64,000 nucleotides of DNA from assembly GCA_000708835.1 (NCBI GenBank), contig DF237303.1, positions 31,051 to 95,050 of the forward strand, in the 5' to 3' direction. Shown one piece after another: positions 10,701 through 22,000 of the stretch; position 1 is the stretch's first letter; every line of letters starts with the position of its first letter. Under the pieces are notes generated by a model. That model made no database searches and was not told the DNA's origin. It saw only the letters and a list, made by a program, of their open reading frames with translations. This DNA comes from Klebsormidium nitens (taxonomy: Eukaryota > Streptophyta > Klebsormidiophyceae > Klebsormidiales > Klebsormidiaceae). A program made the translations under genes and the position numbers.

Positions 10701-13700
10701 ACTCGTCGTACCGCGGCGGTGCCTGGTTTTCCCGGTTGGTCTTCAACCAGCAGATGTCCTCGCACCGCCGGAATCCCCACTGCACGGAACGGAACGGACA
10801 ACCCTCGCGTCAGGAAGAACCTCTGACCGCGCAGAATCGACACAGAGCTGTATATGCTTGAGTCTCTTGAGTGGGGAGACACTGCGGCTCAACAATCTCT
10901 CGGAAAAGACCGGACTTGAAAAAACAATGGGGAGGGAAGTCGTCATGCAGGTAAGAAGAGGAGGTCGTCATGCGGGTAAGAAGCGCCCGTCGGACTCAGT
11001 TACCAGACGGGTCAGGTGACACGGCAAGTGGATCACGTGAGATCTGTAGTCTGCAAGATTCCCCTGTATGTATTGTGCACAGATGGAACAAGACGACTTG
11101 ATGAGAGATGAGTTGTTCCTGTGCACATCAACCCGCAGAAACATCCTCGTTGAAGGAAGGGACATCCGCTATAACTATCACAAGCAGTCTTATCACCAAG
11201 ACGACTTTATCGGTTCGTGACGAGACCCCACCTTTTTGAGGCAGTGTCGCCCCAGGTCCAGCCCCTCCCCATCGCCCACCCAAAGAAACACGAACGAGGG
11301 AGTGTCCGCCAGCGCCTGTTGAAGAACGGGCGCATGATTATTGCGCCATGACACTCTACGTATCTTGGACTCCTTCGCAAACGCCCTGAACGTCTTACCA
11401 GTGTTCCGAAGCTCGGTGGGTAGTAATTTTGAGTATGAAAGCAGGATTCGATAAAGCGTAACGACTTGGACTTGAATTTTGGACGTGGCTTCTGCGCTTC
11501 TGATTTGAACCACCGCGAAGAGCGACGATCTCTGAAAGACGGAACTAGTGGAGCGGACATCGCGTCTTTGCCTCTCCAGGATTTCCCGTCAACACGTATT
11601 AGCGGATTCCTAAGGTTGACAGTGTCGTCAAGAACCTGACGGCTTTGAAAAACAGAAACTACTCGTCACTTACAGCCTTCAAAAACAATCACACCTTTTC
11701 TCAAGTTTCCTTCTTGAAGACCTGAAGCAAGGCAACCCCTCACCTTCAGCTGTCAGGTCTCCAATCGTTTTTGGGTACTTGTCGGAGAATTTCCCTGTCT
11801 TCTGAGACTGCCGCCCAGAATCTTCTTCGAAACCGGTTAGGCTTGATGCATTCGAGATCGAGTACCACGATACGGTTCTCGATACTCCCACGGACGCCGC
11901 TATGACCTCACCTCGATCTTGAGGTTCTCGATCTGCTTCCACGTCCACGTGGCAAGAGAGTCCCCCACCCCCGGCGCACGCCGCGCATACTCCTCCCATG
12001 GGGGGTCGATCAGGATGACGTCAAAGCGTGTCCCAAACACGTCAGCGGACAGCTCCGTCTCGAGGAGGTCCATCTGGAGGTACATCGGGGGGGTGGCGCG
12101 CTCCGCTATCAAGCGGTCCTTGCGCTGGATCAACTCCTGCACGATGATACCAGCACGACGTCAGCAACTGTTGGCAAACAAGTGCTGTGTCATTCGAACT
12201 CTTCACCTCAGCTTGAGGAGGCTTGGATCAGAAACAATGAAGGAAAAAAGCGCATCCTCTAGGGTCGTCCGGTCCTAGAGCCGAAACAATCGTCTGCATA
12301 TTCTCTGAAGATCATATCAGCACACGACCAATTTCAAAGCCTTCGCGCCACAAAGTTTCGGTGCTGCAGTCGGTAGTTCATTATCTCACAATATCCTGAC
12401 TCCAAAGTGTGCATCTTGAAAAGGGTCCCACAAAGCTAGTCCTCCTCGTCACGCCCGAGCCAAACGAGAAACAAATGCCTTAAGGAAGAAGACAAATAAG
12501 AAAGGAAACCACTCTCACCTTGAGCTTCGGATACTCCTCAAACCGATCCGTCAGATCGACGTCCCGGATAAAGTTCTGCGGCCGCATCCCGGTATCTACA
12601 AAGTGCTGCGAATAATCATTCTGCTCCCCCCTCGACGGCCCTCTAACCCCAGGACCCTCCCCCCTTCCCGTTCCTATCATCGGCCCCCCTTCATCTCCAC
12701 CCCCCCGATCCATAAACGCGCCCCCTCCGGGGGGGAAGAAACCCCGTCCCATGGGCATACGCGGCCCTCCCATTTCCATCCCATCCGGCGGCCCCCCCCG
12801 CCCCCAAAACGGGGGCATATCCGGACCCCCCATAAACGGCGGGCCCCCTGCAAACTCCGCCGGAAACATTGGCCGGGGGGGTCCTCGCCCCAGCCCCCGG
12901 CCCCCCATCGGCGGTATCCCAAACCCCCGACCTGGCCCTAACCCTCGTCCAGGCCCCCCAAACGGTGCCATTCCCTGGCCGGGGGGGCCGCCGAAACCCC
13001 CCCTTCGGAAGGGGCTAGCGGCATTCCGTTCGGGCCCATCTCAGGGGGGCCCATGAAGCCTCGCCGGAAGGCCTCCTCTCCGGGGGGGAACATTCCAGGG
13101 GCAAAGTCTCCTCTGGGCCCCCCCCTGGCACCTCCAAATTCGCCCGGGGGGCCTCTCGGGCCAAACATGTGCCCCCCCCTCCCCCAGGACTCGGAACCCT
13201 CCCAGAAAGGGGGGGCGCCATGGCCCCCCCACGGCTCCCGCCCCCTCCAAGAGTCTTGCGGCTCGTCCGAGTCACTGTCGTCTCGGCCCCGATCCTCGCG
13301 GTGGTGCCTTTCGCCTGTGCACAAAACAGAAAAAGCGTTCGTACACACGCGAAACATTACAATCACTCGGAAGGAAAAAGCAGCGCTGTTGTATGCAACT
13401 GCTCATGCTGACAGAGCATGTCACATAAAGTAAAGCCCGATCAAGACTCTCGTATTACAATCCCGAATCGGCTTTGCCTCCAGCAAGTCAGAAGGAGCCA
13501 CGACCCTTACAACAGTTTGTGCTCAACACAATGCAAATGCTCCTGGAATGACCGATGGAATGGAAGCGAGCTCTAGAAATGCTGGCACACCACAGCAAAG
13601 CAAGAAAAGTTGCAAAGCAGACTATAAGCAGCTTTGTCAGGCATGCGCCCACTGGAATTGTTGGTCATATGCTAAGAAAGTTGACTGCAGAAAGTTACAC

Positions 13701-14064
13701 AGAATCCACCGCACAATGGCTCTCGACCATTACCAAGAAAAAGCAGAAGCTGCTTGAAAGTAGATGACGGAATTTTGTTTACGTAGAAGCAAAGTCTAGA
13801 ACTTTCCCCCAATTTGGGCAGCGACTCCGCACCACTGAGTAATCGCCGCTCACCTTTCTCCTTCTTCTTCTTTTTCTTCTTCTTCTTTGGCCCATCTTCT
13901 TCATGCCCGTTCCGCTCATCGCCCGAGTCATAGTCTTTCATCCTGTGGCCACGCTCAGACCGTCCCTCATCACCATGATAGTACTCCGCTGCCCTCCCTT
14001 CAAATCTGGCGTCCGGGTACCCTGGAAAGGCCCCATAAGCATCCGGCGGAAACCGGCCATCCAT
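7785..14064 (-). CDS. METTL14: METTL14 / plant MTB-type m6A methyltransferase subunit
   Basis: Partner of METTL3/MTA in the nuclear complex that makes N6-methyladenosine in mRNA. Nine exons: 14064-13854, 13314-12519, 12136-11912, 11315-11232, 10779-10678, 10193-10085, 9037-8886, 8540-8385, 7889-7785; all phases agree and give about 646 residues. The MT-A70 fold is continuous from [20 protein letters not shown] through [86 protein letters not shown] and [10 protein letters not shown]. The motif is DPPW, where animal METTL14 has EPPL. The N-terminus is charged, with a Lys9 run, then a long Gly/Pro/Met/Arg-rich low-complexity part; the C-terminal tail is short. Exon 2 requires one extra base, most simply in the G7 run at 12997-13003. 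A MITE lies 36 bp upstream of the ATG. Confidence 0.95.
9128..9445 (-). repeat. Three echo copies of METTL14 exon 7 acceptor edge
   Basis: The real exon 7 starts at 9037. Upstream in the transcript, the intron holds three degenerate copies of its first 60 or so bases with the splice acceptor: exon-like starts at 9197, 9345 and 9435. Each keeps a pyrimidine tract and CAG|GC(A/G)GCACGCGC, and then the GAGCTGTAC-like core. Copies have substitutions that break the frame or introduce stops. Confidence 0.9.
10494..10560 (-). repeat. Echo copy of METTL14 exon 5 donor edge
   Basis: The real exon 5 ends at 10678 (CAACACACCAAG|GTGACT). 184 bp downstream in the transcript the intron repeats about 60 bases ending ATGCAACACACCAAG|GTAAGC, with scattered changes. 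The donor of the copy is closer to consensus than the real one. Confidence 0.85.
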
Positions 14065-14099
14065 CTACCTAGCAAGCAGCTGTCAATTGTGGCCCTCTA

Positions 14100-14421
14100 C
14101 CGTACGGCCAAGGTATGATTCCGAATGCTCAAAAATTGCAATTAATTTACAGAATGCGAGCCCAAATCTTGTATTATTTTCCGGAATCCGACCATAAATC
14201 CGAATGATCTGAAAGGTACCCAGGTACCCTCTTTTCCCACCTTTGTAAGGGTACCGGTACGTACCTTCAGTACATATGAGCTTCAATATCGCTTTCCGAA
14301 CAGGATTTGACCATTATTTTCCGTTTCCGAAAAAGCAGATTCCGAATGCTTATTTGGAGTTTCCAACTTTCCGAATGCAAATAATTATTTATTTATTCGG
14401 AATCATACCTTGGTCGTACGG
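14100..14421. mobile_element. MITE-like element A, TA target duplication
   Basis: 322 bp. Terminal inverted repeats of 27 bp (14100-14126 and 14395-14421) begin CCGTACG and differ at one base. Flanked by TA at 14098-14099 and 14422-14423, as in Tc1/mariner-type non-autonomous elements. The interior is AT-rich with repeated TCCGAATG and a GGTACC-rich palindrome near 14215-14268. No coding capacity. It sits just upstream of the METTL14 start codon. Confidence 0.82.
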
Positions 14422-14695
14422 TATTATTACATCAATGCAGCGCTGCTGGAGAAGCCAGCCTTTGTCTTCAAGTCCCAGGGCCAACTCCTGAACTTGAAGC
14501 AGGCCACAGCCATTTTCAGCCTGCTGCCTCGCATTCATGACCTCCTTCCGAGTCAGACGACCCTGGCCCTGGATCGAAACGGCTTGTCTGCGCAATCGGC
14601 CCCTCATGAGCAGAAACTGGTTTGCCTATAAACCCCGTGGCAGTGTCAAGGGATGAAGGGAGGAGCAACGTCTTTTAGCCTAGGACGTCCTACTA

Positions 14696-15029
14696 CAGCA
14701 TTTTCAGGGCATGCTTCCCGGTTGCGTTCGATAGATAGGGTGTATTTAGCCTAAACTTAGGCTAAGTTTAGTGTAAGTTTAGTCACATCACAAGATTAAT
14801 TGACGTCATCTAAGAGAGTGATTGTGACACGTGGAAGAATCTGGCGCGTCAGATGGAACCTGTCCGGTGGTTCTACGGTTCGATGATCACCCCTGTTCTA
14901 CTTTGGCGGCTGCTACTGCGGAAAGATGTTCGATGACGTCAAAGCAATAGCTGAAGTATAGCTAAAATTTAGTAACTAAATAGACCCTATCTATCGATCG
15001 CAACCGGGAAGCATGCCCTGAAAATGCTG
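14696..15029. mobile_element. MITE-like element B, TA target duplication
   Basis: 334 bp. Terminal inverted repeats of 54 bp (14696-14749 and 14976-15029) start CAGCATTTTCAGGGCATGC and differ at two positions. TA flanks at 14694-14695 and 15030-15031. The few mismatches suggest a fairly recent insertion. No open reading frame for a transposase. Confidence 0.9.
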
Positions 15030-15053
15030 TATTAAAGGTGGCGACTGAAACTA

Positions 15054-15215
15054 CAGCTGTTTGCGTCAAACTTGCCATCGGGTTCCAGACTCTCGGAGAG
15101 TGGTTCCTGATCTTGGGCCGTTCGAGGCCTGCCTTGTCGTCGATCGAACGATCCAGGATCAGGGACCATGATCGGAGCATCTGAAACCCGATGGCAGGTT
15201 TAACGCAAAGAGCTG
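15054..15215. mobile_element. MITE-like element C, foldback type
   Basis: 162 bp and nearly one imperfect palindrome. Outer arms of about 31 bp start CAGCT(G/C)TTTGCGT and end in CATCGGGTT, with three mismatches; inner arms (GGTTCCTGATC / GATCAGGGACC) also pair. TA on both sides (15052-15053, 15216-15217). Transcription would give a long hairpin RNA. Confidence 0.85.
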
Positions 15216-15217
15216 TA

Positions 15218-16041
15218 CCGTAGGCTTCTCGACGTCTCTGCCCGCTTGAAGAACGTCATGTACACTACCCAACACCTTGACATAGATGGTTATATGTAAA
15301 CCCAGCACTAGGATTTCCAGCATCTTCGAATCAAAGAATGCCACGTGGAAAGATGATGCAATATCATTGGCTATACTGACCCGCCAGAATTTTAAATTCA
15401 AATTTGCCACTGTCAAACAGCACGACCGTCTGTACCTTGGAAAGCCCTATACATAGGGCTACCTAGCGGCTAGCCTAGGACTCGGAGCTGTTCCTAGACT
15501 TTGTTGGGTTCTAACTTCTACGTAGGTACCTTACCAAATTCCGCTTTGAGGTGTCTCCAGTTTCCAGAGTTCAAGTGTAAGCCTAGGACGTCTAAGAAAA
15601 CAGAAGCGCACCACCGCCACCAGTTGACCGACCTCATCATTGGCTGTGAAGTCTGCTGCCATATGCATCATTTATGTCGTCTTCACAGGCCTTGAGCAGG
15701 TGCTCAGACGGCGAATGACTTTAATATCGTCGTTGCATTCTTGGTAGACATGACCAGAAGGTAATTCGTGGATCGCTGAAGGGCATACAATCTGAGCAAT
15801 GAGGGACCAAAGAGCGCTCTTCGGGATCCAGGGATAAGATGCGCCATGGGCTGACTACGTGGCGTGCAATACGAATGTTATCAAGGGTCAGATACACTAG
15901 CTACAGAGTCACACTGGCATTAATCAGGGCCTCAAAATCCCTCCCTGCTTTGTATGGTCCGGAGCAGGCTCACAGAGGTCAGGTAGCAGACCCCTTCAGG
16001 CTTCAGTAAAGGCAATCTGAAGCGAAAGCTGCCTTGCAAGC
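15218..16041. other. Intergenic, promoter side of NFKBIL1-like gene
   Basis: No exon or repeat is supported here. It lies between the MITE cluster and the plus-strand start at 16042 and is presumed to hold the promoter and 5' UTR of that gene. Confidence 0.3.
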
Positions 16042-19000
16042 ATGACTGCCCCTGCCCTGAAAGTAGGGTCGGCAATCCCCGGCTACAAGGGCTGCTTCTC
16101 CATAGAATCATTCATCGAGCGGAAAGGGGTCAAGATCGGCGGTAAGCGAAAGCACGTCGTGTTGCGCAGCGGCTCTTCTGATGGACGCTCGGGGTTTGGC
16201 GATATGGTGGATGGGAGATCGGGGTTTGTCAGCAACACAATGCCGGGGATGCGTATCCAAGCAACCCAGGCGTCTCCAGAGCTTCTCTTTGAGGGGCCCG
16301 GGCAAGCGCAGTATGTCATGAAGGTCAACCAGATCACTCTATTGCGCACAAAGTTCATGCATGAAGGTAAGAGACACTAGCTTTTGGCTATCAATTTGAT
16401 TGCATTGGAACTGTCTTTTTGGGAAACGTCGATGTGTGCTCTGCTATTCCAACCAGTGATTGCTTAATTGGGAAAAGTTGCTCGAAGAAGATGGGGGTTG
16501 AAGATCTGAGCAGATTCTTTGAGGGTTCAAAAGGCAGCTCAAACTCTTGCAGTAATGAAGAGGCCTTTCTCTGCAAAACAATATGTGCGAGGTGCAGCTG
16601 GACTTTTTAGGCCTCTATGAACTGGCTTTACACCATCGGTGACAACTTGTGCTCTTCTAGGGACACGTGCAATGTGGCTTTTGTTGAAAGCCAGCAATTT
16701 TTGAGGCTTCGTTTGATTGACATATCTGAACTCAGCTTGGCTTTAAACGCCTAGCAAGGGATTCTGGACTTTTGTATGACAAGAGGAATAATGTATCCAT
16801 TGTGGACGTTCACATCTGAGAATTGAGAACCAGGTGACTATGGAGCAACTACCTTGCTTCAAGTTTTACAGCATTGAATTAATTTTTGCTCCCAAATAGG
16901 ACCTAAAAGAGAGGCGGACATTTTTGATTCTGCAGGCAAGGCCACAATTGAAACTAAGGACATCAATGTGTATCTCACGACCACAACCCAGACGGACCTC
17001 TCCCGCCTCATTCACTGGATTGTGGACTTCAAAGGGAAGAAGAAGCCAGGAGCCACAGACCCCTGCAAGTCTTGCATTGCTTCGCACTCTGGAAAAGCGG
17101 CCAAGGAAGAGCAGAGGAAGAGGAAGAGGGACGAAAAGGAAGCCCAGGTGAGGCCCCACTATCCTTAACATCTGGATTAAGTCGAGTGTTTTTTATCATA
17201 GTCCCTCGTAGAAAGACTATTCCTGGTAGATAGGCACAAGGTGCATAAGCAAGGGGCGAAAGCATAGAAAGTAAGCTAGCTTGGCTCATGCACACACGCG
17301 CTAGATTTATGACGGCAGTATGACCGTGAATCTGTTTCGTGCCCTCAGCGTAAATCGAAGAACCTTCTCTGCAGCCAAAAAAACTCCTGCCAGTCCAAAC
17401 TGGACCGGTCAAGACATCTAGAAAGTTGTGGCACTGTACAGAATAAGAGGGCCTCCTTTGAAAGTCAGGTGTTATCGAGCATGCAAGGACCTCTGTAACT
17501 GCCACCTGAGAGGAGTGGTTCTTCACAGTTCTGTTGCAATGCTTCGCTGGCTGCGGGTGGAGAGTCCTTGCTCCTAACGTCAATTCCATTTACCAAGTCC
17601 ATAAGGATATCAAAATATTCAGTTGAAGGTGCTTTTGGCTTCTGAATCTCTTTCCAAAAACTAGTTCTCTGAGAATCTTTGTTCGTAACTAGCAAGCTGG
17701 AAATTCGAAACTGCAAAGCTTGGTTTGCAGTCCAAGAAAGAATCGTTCCTGACATTAACCCTGTAGTCCGTTGATGTCGAGGAACCTAACTTCAAGGTCC
17801 CTGAACAGAAAACGCATTATTCTCAGGGACACTGGAGATGCATCAATTGCAAAGACAACACCTGTTTCGCCTCCGGTTTATTGTTTCGGCGACTTTCAAG
17901 CTCTCTGTTGTCAGCAAACCCCGTGTAAGCACGGCTTTACTTGCACTTGACCAGCATCCTTACGAAGTTCGAAAACAACCAACCTCCTCAACGTGTTTAT
18001 TGACTTGGATAAAAGGGTTTAAGTTTACCGACTTTCATCGGCAGCTGGAGGAGGAGCGCAAGGCCAAGCTGCAAGTTCGGATGCGCAAGGAGGTGGAGAA
18101 GAAGAAGTTGGAAGATGAGAAGCGGGTCAAGAAGGAGACAGCGGATCGGCTCAAGAAAGTAGGTTACCCACATGAAATTTCGTAGATCTTGTCTTTCTTC
18201 GAGGTCCAAAACGTCTAAGTCTTGGGACTGCGTATTCTGCATTCCTCGTTGCTGGTGTTTGGGGATGTCAGTCCAGCGAAGTTGCCAAACGGTTCGTCAA
18301 TCATGTGGGCATCCGCGTATCAGGCTCCAATTGCTGCATTCCTGTCTCCCTCTCTACATCAAATGATTATCCCGAAGACACCTGTTAGCTCCTGAATTCT
18401 GTCGTCACTCTGTCGCCACTTGTTCGAATCGAAGTGAAGGACCTCTACGTGCCCATTGTGCGTCTCTTCGGTGGGTCTTTCAAGCAGTGAGCAATCGCGG
18501 GGGCGACATGATACACGCTGGTCCCTGAATACAGACTTCGAAACCGTCATGGCCGCTGGATTCGAGGCCAGACGGTTTCTCGTTTTTGCGTTGAAACTCT
18601 CAGTCAATCTACGGCAAGAATCTTGTGATGTGGTCTTCGTCGGAGGTCTCGTTATGTCCCACAAGTCTTATCATCCCGGCCTGTTTTGGAAGATGACTTT
18701 ACGAACGGAGTTGGCTGCCTTTCCTGTGTCTCTGACTGCTTCATGAAAGCCGATCAGCCGCCTTTGATATAGTCCTAAGACGGCCCGATTTGAATGAAGT
18801 GTTTCTGGACAATCCTCCAAAATGCAATGCAAAGCAGCAGTGTTGTTTGGCTGCCTTCGCGAGCTGATTGTCTCAAATGTCCATGTGCGATCTTTTGTCA
18901 GCCACAAAGAACACAGGATCAAAAGCAAACATTGTAAGTTGCTAAAGTGTTGTGGAAGACATGAAAGTTCTTGTAAGCACAAAGACATCGGAACACGAAG

Positions 19001-22000
19001 AATGGTGGACTGCGGAGGTGAAGCGATTGGTGCCCTTGAGAAAGAGAAGGCCAGCGAGTCTGGTCACGGTTCTCACACGACTTTCTGTGAGGTTCAGATG
19101 TTGTTTCAGTATAGCTTGGTAGCAAATGCAATCAACCAGGGAAATGAAGGGGGGGGATAAAGGACGGAGTCCAACTGAAAAATCTATTCAGATGCATCAT
19201 CTCTAAAACTGAACACGAGCGAAGTGTCGAGATGTCTGGGGAAAAGTGGGATCTACGTGATCCAATTGTGCCAAAGAGGCCTTTGCAGAGCTCCTTCTTG
19301 TGTGATTTTTCGAGTGCCCAACGATCCAGTCTTGTTTCATAAGTGATGCATCCATACCAACGCCCATCAGCGAAAACGCCCTGCGGGAACCGTGTCCTAC
19401 AAGAAGTTCAAGCGCCTGGAGAAGCAAAGCCTTCAGGTTTTTCAGGAGCTATTCTGGTTGCTAGGCAGGGTAGTAAGGCTTCTGAAAGCAGAGTCACGAA
19501 GATTAACTCTGTCTCTGACTCTTCCTACGTTCGGCAGCAGGCCAAGGAGACTCCAGATGGCGAGTCGATTCCAAATGGCTGTCTCCATTTGTCAAGTCAG
19601 GTCGCAAGCAATACCTGTTTCGGGATTGCTTATCATCTGTGTTCATTCGTTCGTTCTCAGGAAGCGGAGGAAGAGAAGCGGCGGAAAGCCGAAGTCGAGC
19701 GCGTCAAGCGGGAAGAGGCGGATCGGATCGCACGTGAGGAAGCAGAACGAGAGCGGAAACGGAAGGAAGAGGAGGAACGGATCAGGTCAGAGGTCGATCT
19801 CGTCGTGGCTGGTCTTTTTCCTGTAAACACTTCGGAGGCGAAGACATAATCCGTGCAGCTTCTACCGTCAAGTAGTGTTACTTCCATTTTGAAGTCGTTC
19901 TCTGTAAGGTCGCTACGTGTCTGCTTCAGCGTTCGGGCAATCAGAGTTGCTTAGAACGAGTCAAGAATGACTTTATGGGAAATGAAAGAGTCACGAGCAT
20001 TCATCTCAACAGTAGCTACACCGTACTCGTATGGCGGTACAAGGTTGCAGAGCGGACTGGCAGCGAGAAAATAGGAGCAGAACTTCATTTCAGTTGAACA
20101 TGCTTACGATCTCGAATCTTCTTGCTGCAGGATGGAGCTTGAGAGGAAGCGCAGGGAGGAAGAGGCGGAGCGGCAACGACTCGAAGCGGAACGGAAACGG
20201 AAGGAAGAAGAAGAACGGTTGCTCAAGTTGGAAGAAGAGCGGCTGCGAAGATTGGAGGAATTGAGAAGGTTAGAGGAACTGAGAAGGCAGGAGGAAGAGA
20301 GGCTCCGCAAGCTTGAGGAGGAGCGGAAACGAAAGGAGGAGGAAGAGCGGATACGGAAGGCAGAGGAGGAACGGAAGCGGAAGGCGGAAGAGAAACGGCT
20401 GAGAAAGCTGGAGGAGGAGCGGATAAGAAAACTAGAGGAAGAGAGAAAGAGGAAACTAGAAGAGGAGAGGAAAAGGAAGGCGGAAGAAGAAAGGCAGCGG
20501 AGAGCAGAAGAGGAACGGCAGCGGAACGCGGAGCAGGAGCGGCTGAGGCAGGCGGAGGAAGCACGGCGGAAGCAGGAAGCGGAAGAGGAACGGACCCGGA
20601 AAACGAGGGTGAGCTGCTCGATGCGAGGCACGCTTTGTTTCACATGCGATTCTGTTTTACATACTCAAGATCAAGGAAAGGGTTACCGCAAGCGAGCGTG
20701 GATCATGAGTGCAGGAGCACTTTCTGATCAGCTCTTTTGTTCGCTTCAAATAAAAGCTGAAGTAAGCGGCATCCCAAGTAGGAAACTTACCCTTTGTCTA
20801 TATTGGAATGTATCCTGTTAAGCGTGACACTGTGCGCCGTTAGCTAGCTTGGCAAGCCAGTTGTCCCGTGCGAAGTTATTGGCGCTGCTCTTTTGCCAAC
20901 TTGCCTTCTTTTCGACGATCTTAATCGCCAAAATTTATTTGGTGCCTCGCGTATACCCAGGATGCAAAAAAAAATGACTGACTAGTGGAAGCCTCCCGAA
21001 ATTCACACGGAAGTCTGCATAATCTCAGCATGAGCAGCTGGTCACGTCAGGACAGACATTATGAAGACATCGTTGAATGTGCTCAGAAGCAGAGGACTTA
21101 GGAGCGTCAATGACGGATACTCTCTTCAGGATTCGAAAGTGTGATTTGAACATCGTGCCCCCAGGTTTCTATACTCGCTTTCCAAATCCTGGGCTCTTCG
21201 TTGCTGAGTTCGGAAAGATAGACGTCAGCTTGACCCTGTGCTGATCTCAAGCCACTCAATCATTTACAAAGAAATGCAGAAAACAGATTTGTTATCCTTT
21301 TGCAGGAGGCGAAGGAGAGGCTGGCGCGCATGCAGGCCGAGGCCGAGCGGCAGCGCGAGCAGACGGCGACGGCGAAAGCTGCGGGGGTGAGCCCCGCCGC
21401 GCATTGTTTTACACTCACCGATCGCTTCTCTTCGTGAATGTGCACGCACTTCCGCACTCTTGCTCGCGCACTTTTTGCGAGCAGACGGCGGCGGCGAAAG
21501 CCGCGGGGGTGAGCTCCGCCGCTCGTTTCCGCGCACAATCTTACACTAGCCAATCGCATCCTTGCGCGAACCTGCGCACACTTCCGCACTCTTGCTCGCG
21601 CATTCCTTATGCCCTCTGAGTCGCACGCTCGAAGGACTCGAAACTTGCGGATTTGAACGCGTTGATGTTTTCTTGCTCGATCGAGCAGACCGGCAATTTT
21701 CCCGCTTTTCGGATGTTGGTCTTTGTTCCCATTTTCAAGCGGCAAGGAAGGTGCATGGAAATCTGAAAGCAGTCTTGGTGACAAGAACACAAGGGTTCCT
21801 TGCCGTCAAATGCTTGGGGGCCTTTCGCTTCAGGACCTTTTTCGGTCTCCATGACACCTGCTTGACTTGTGAGCTGTTGGCGCTGTTTTGTACCACTTTT
21901 CGCGAAACGCACCACTGCTCTTTGTACGCCTCTCGGTCCTCCTTATTGGGTCTTTCTGTTCTGTCGCCTGACGTCGGCCTCTTTGCGCCTCCGCTATACG

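Noticed and set aside
12603-13433. Plus-strand Pro-rich open frames
   Set aside because: Antisense of the Gly-rich METTL14 exon 2.
20104-20643. Minus-strand Ser/Phe-rich 179-codon frame resembling a membrane protein
   Set aside because: Exact antisense of the NFKBIL1-like charged-helix exon.
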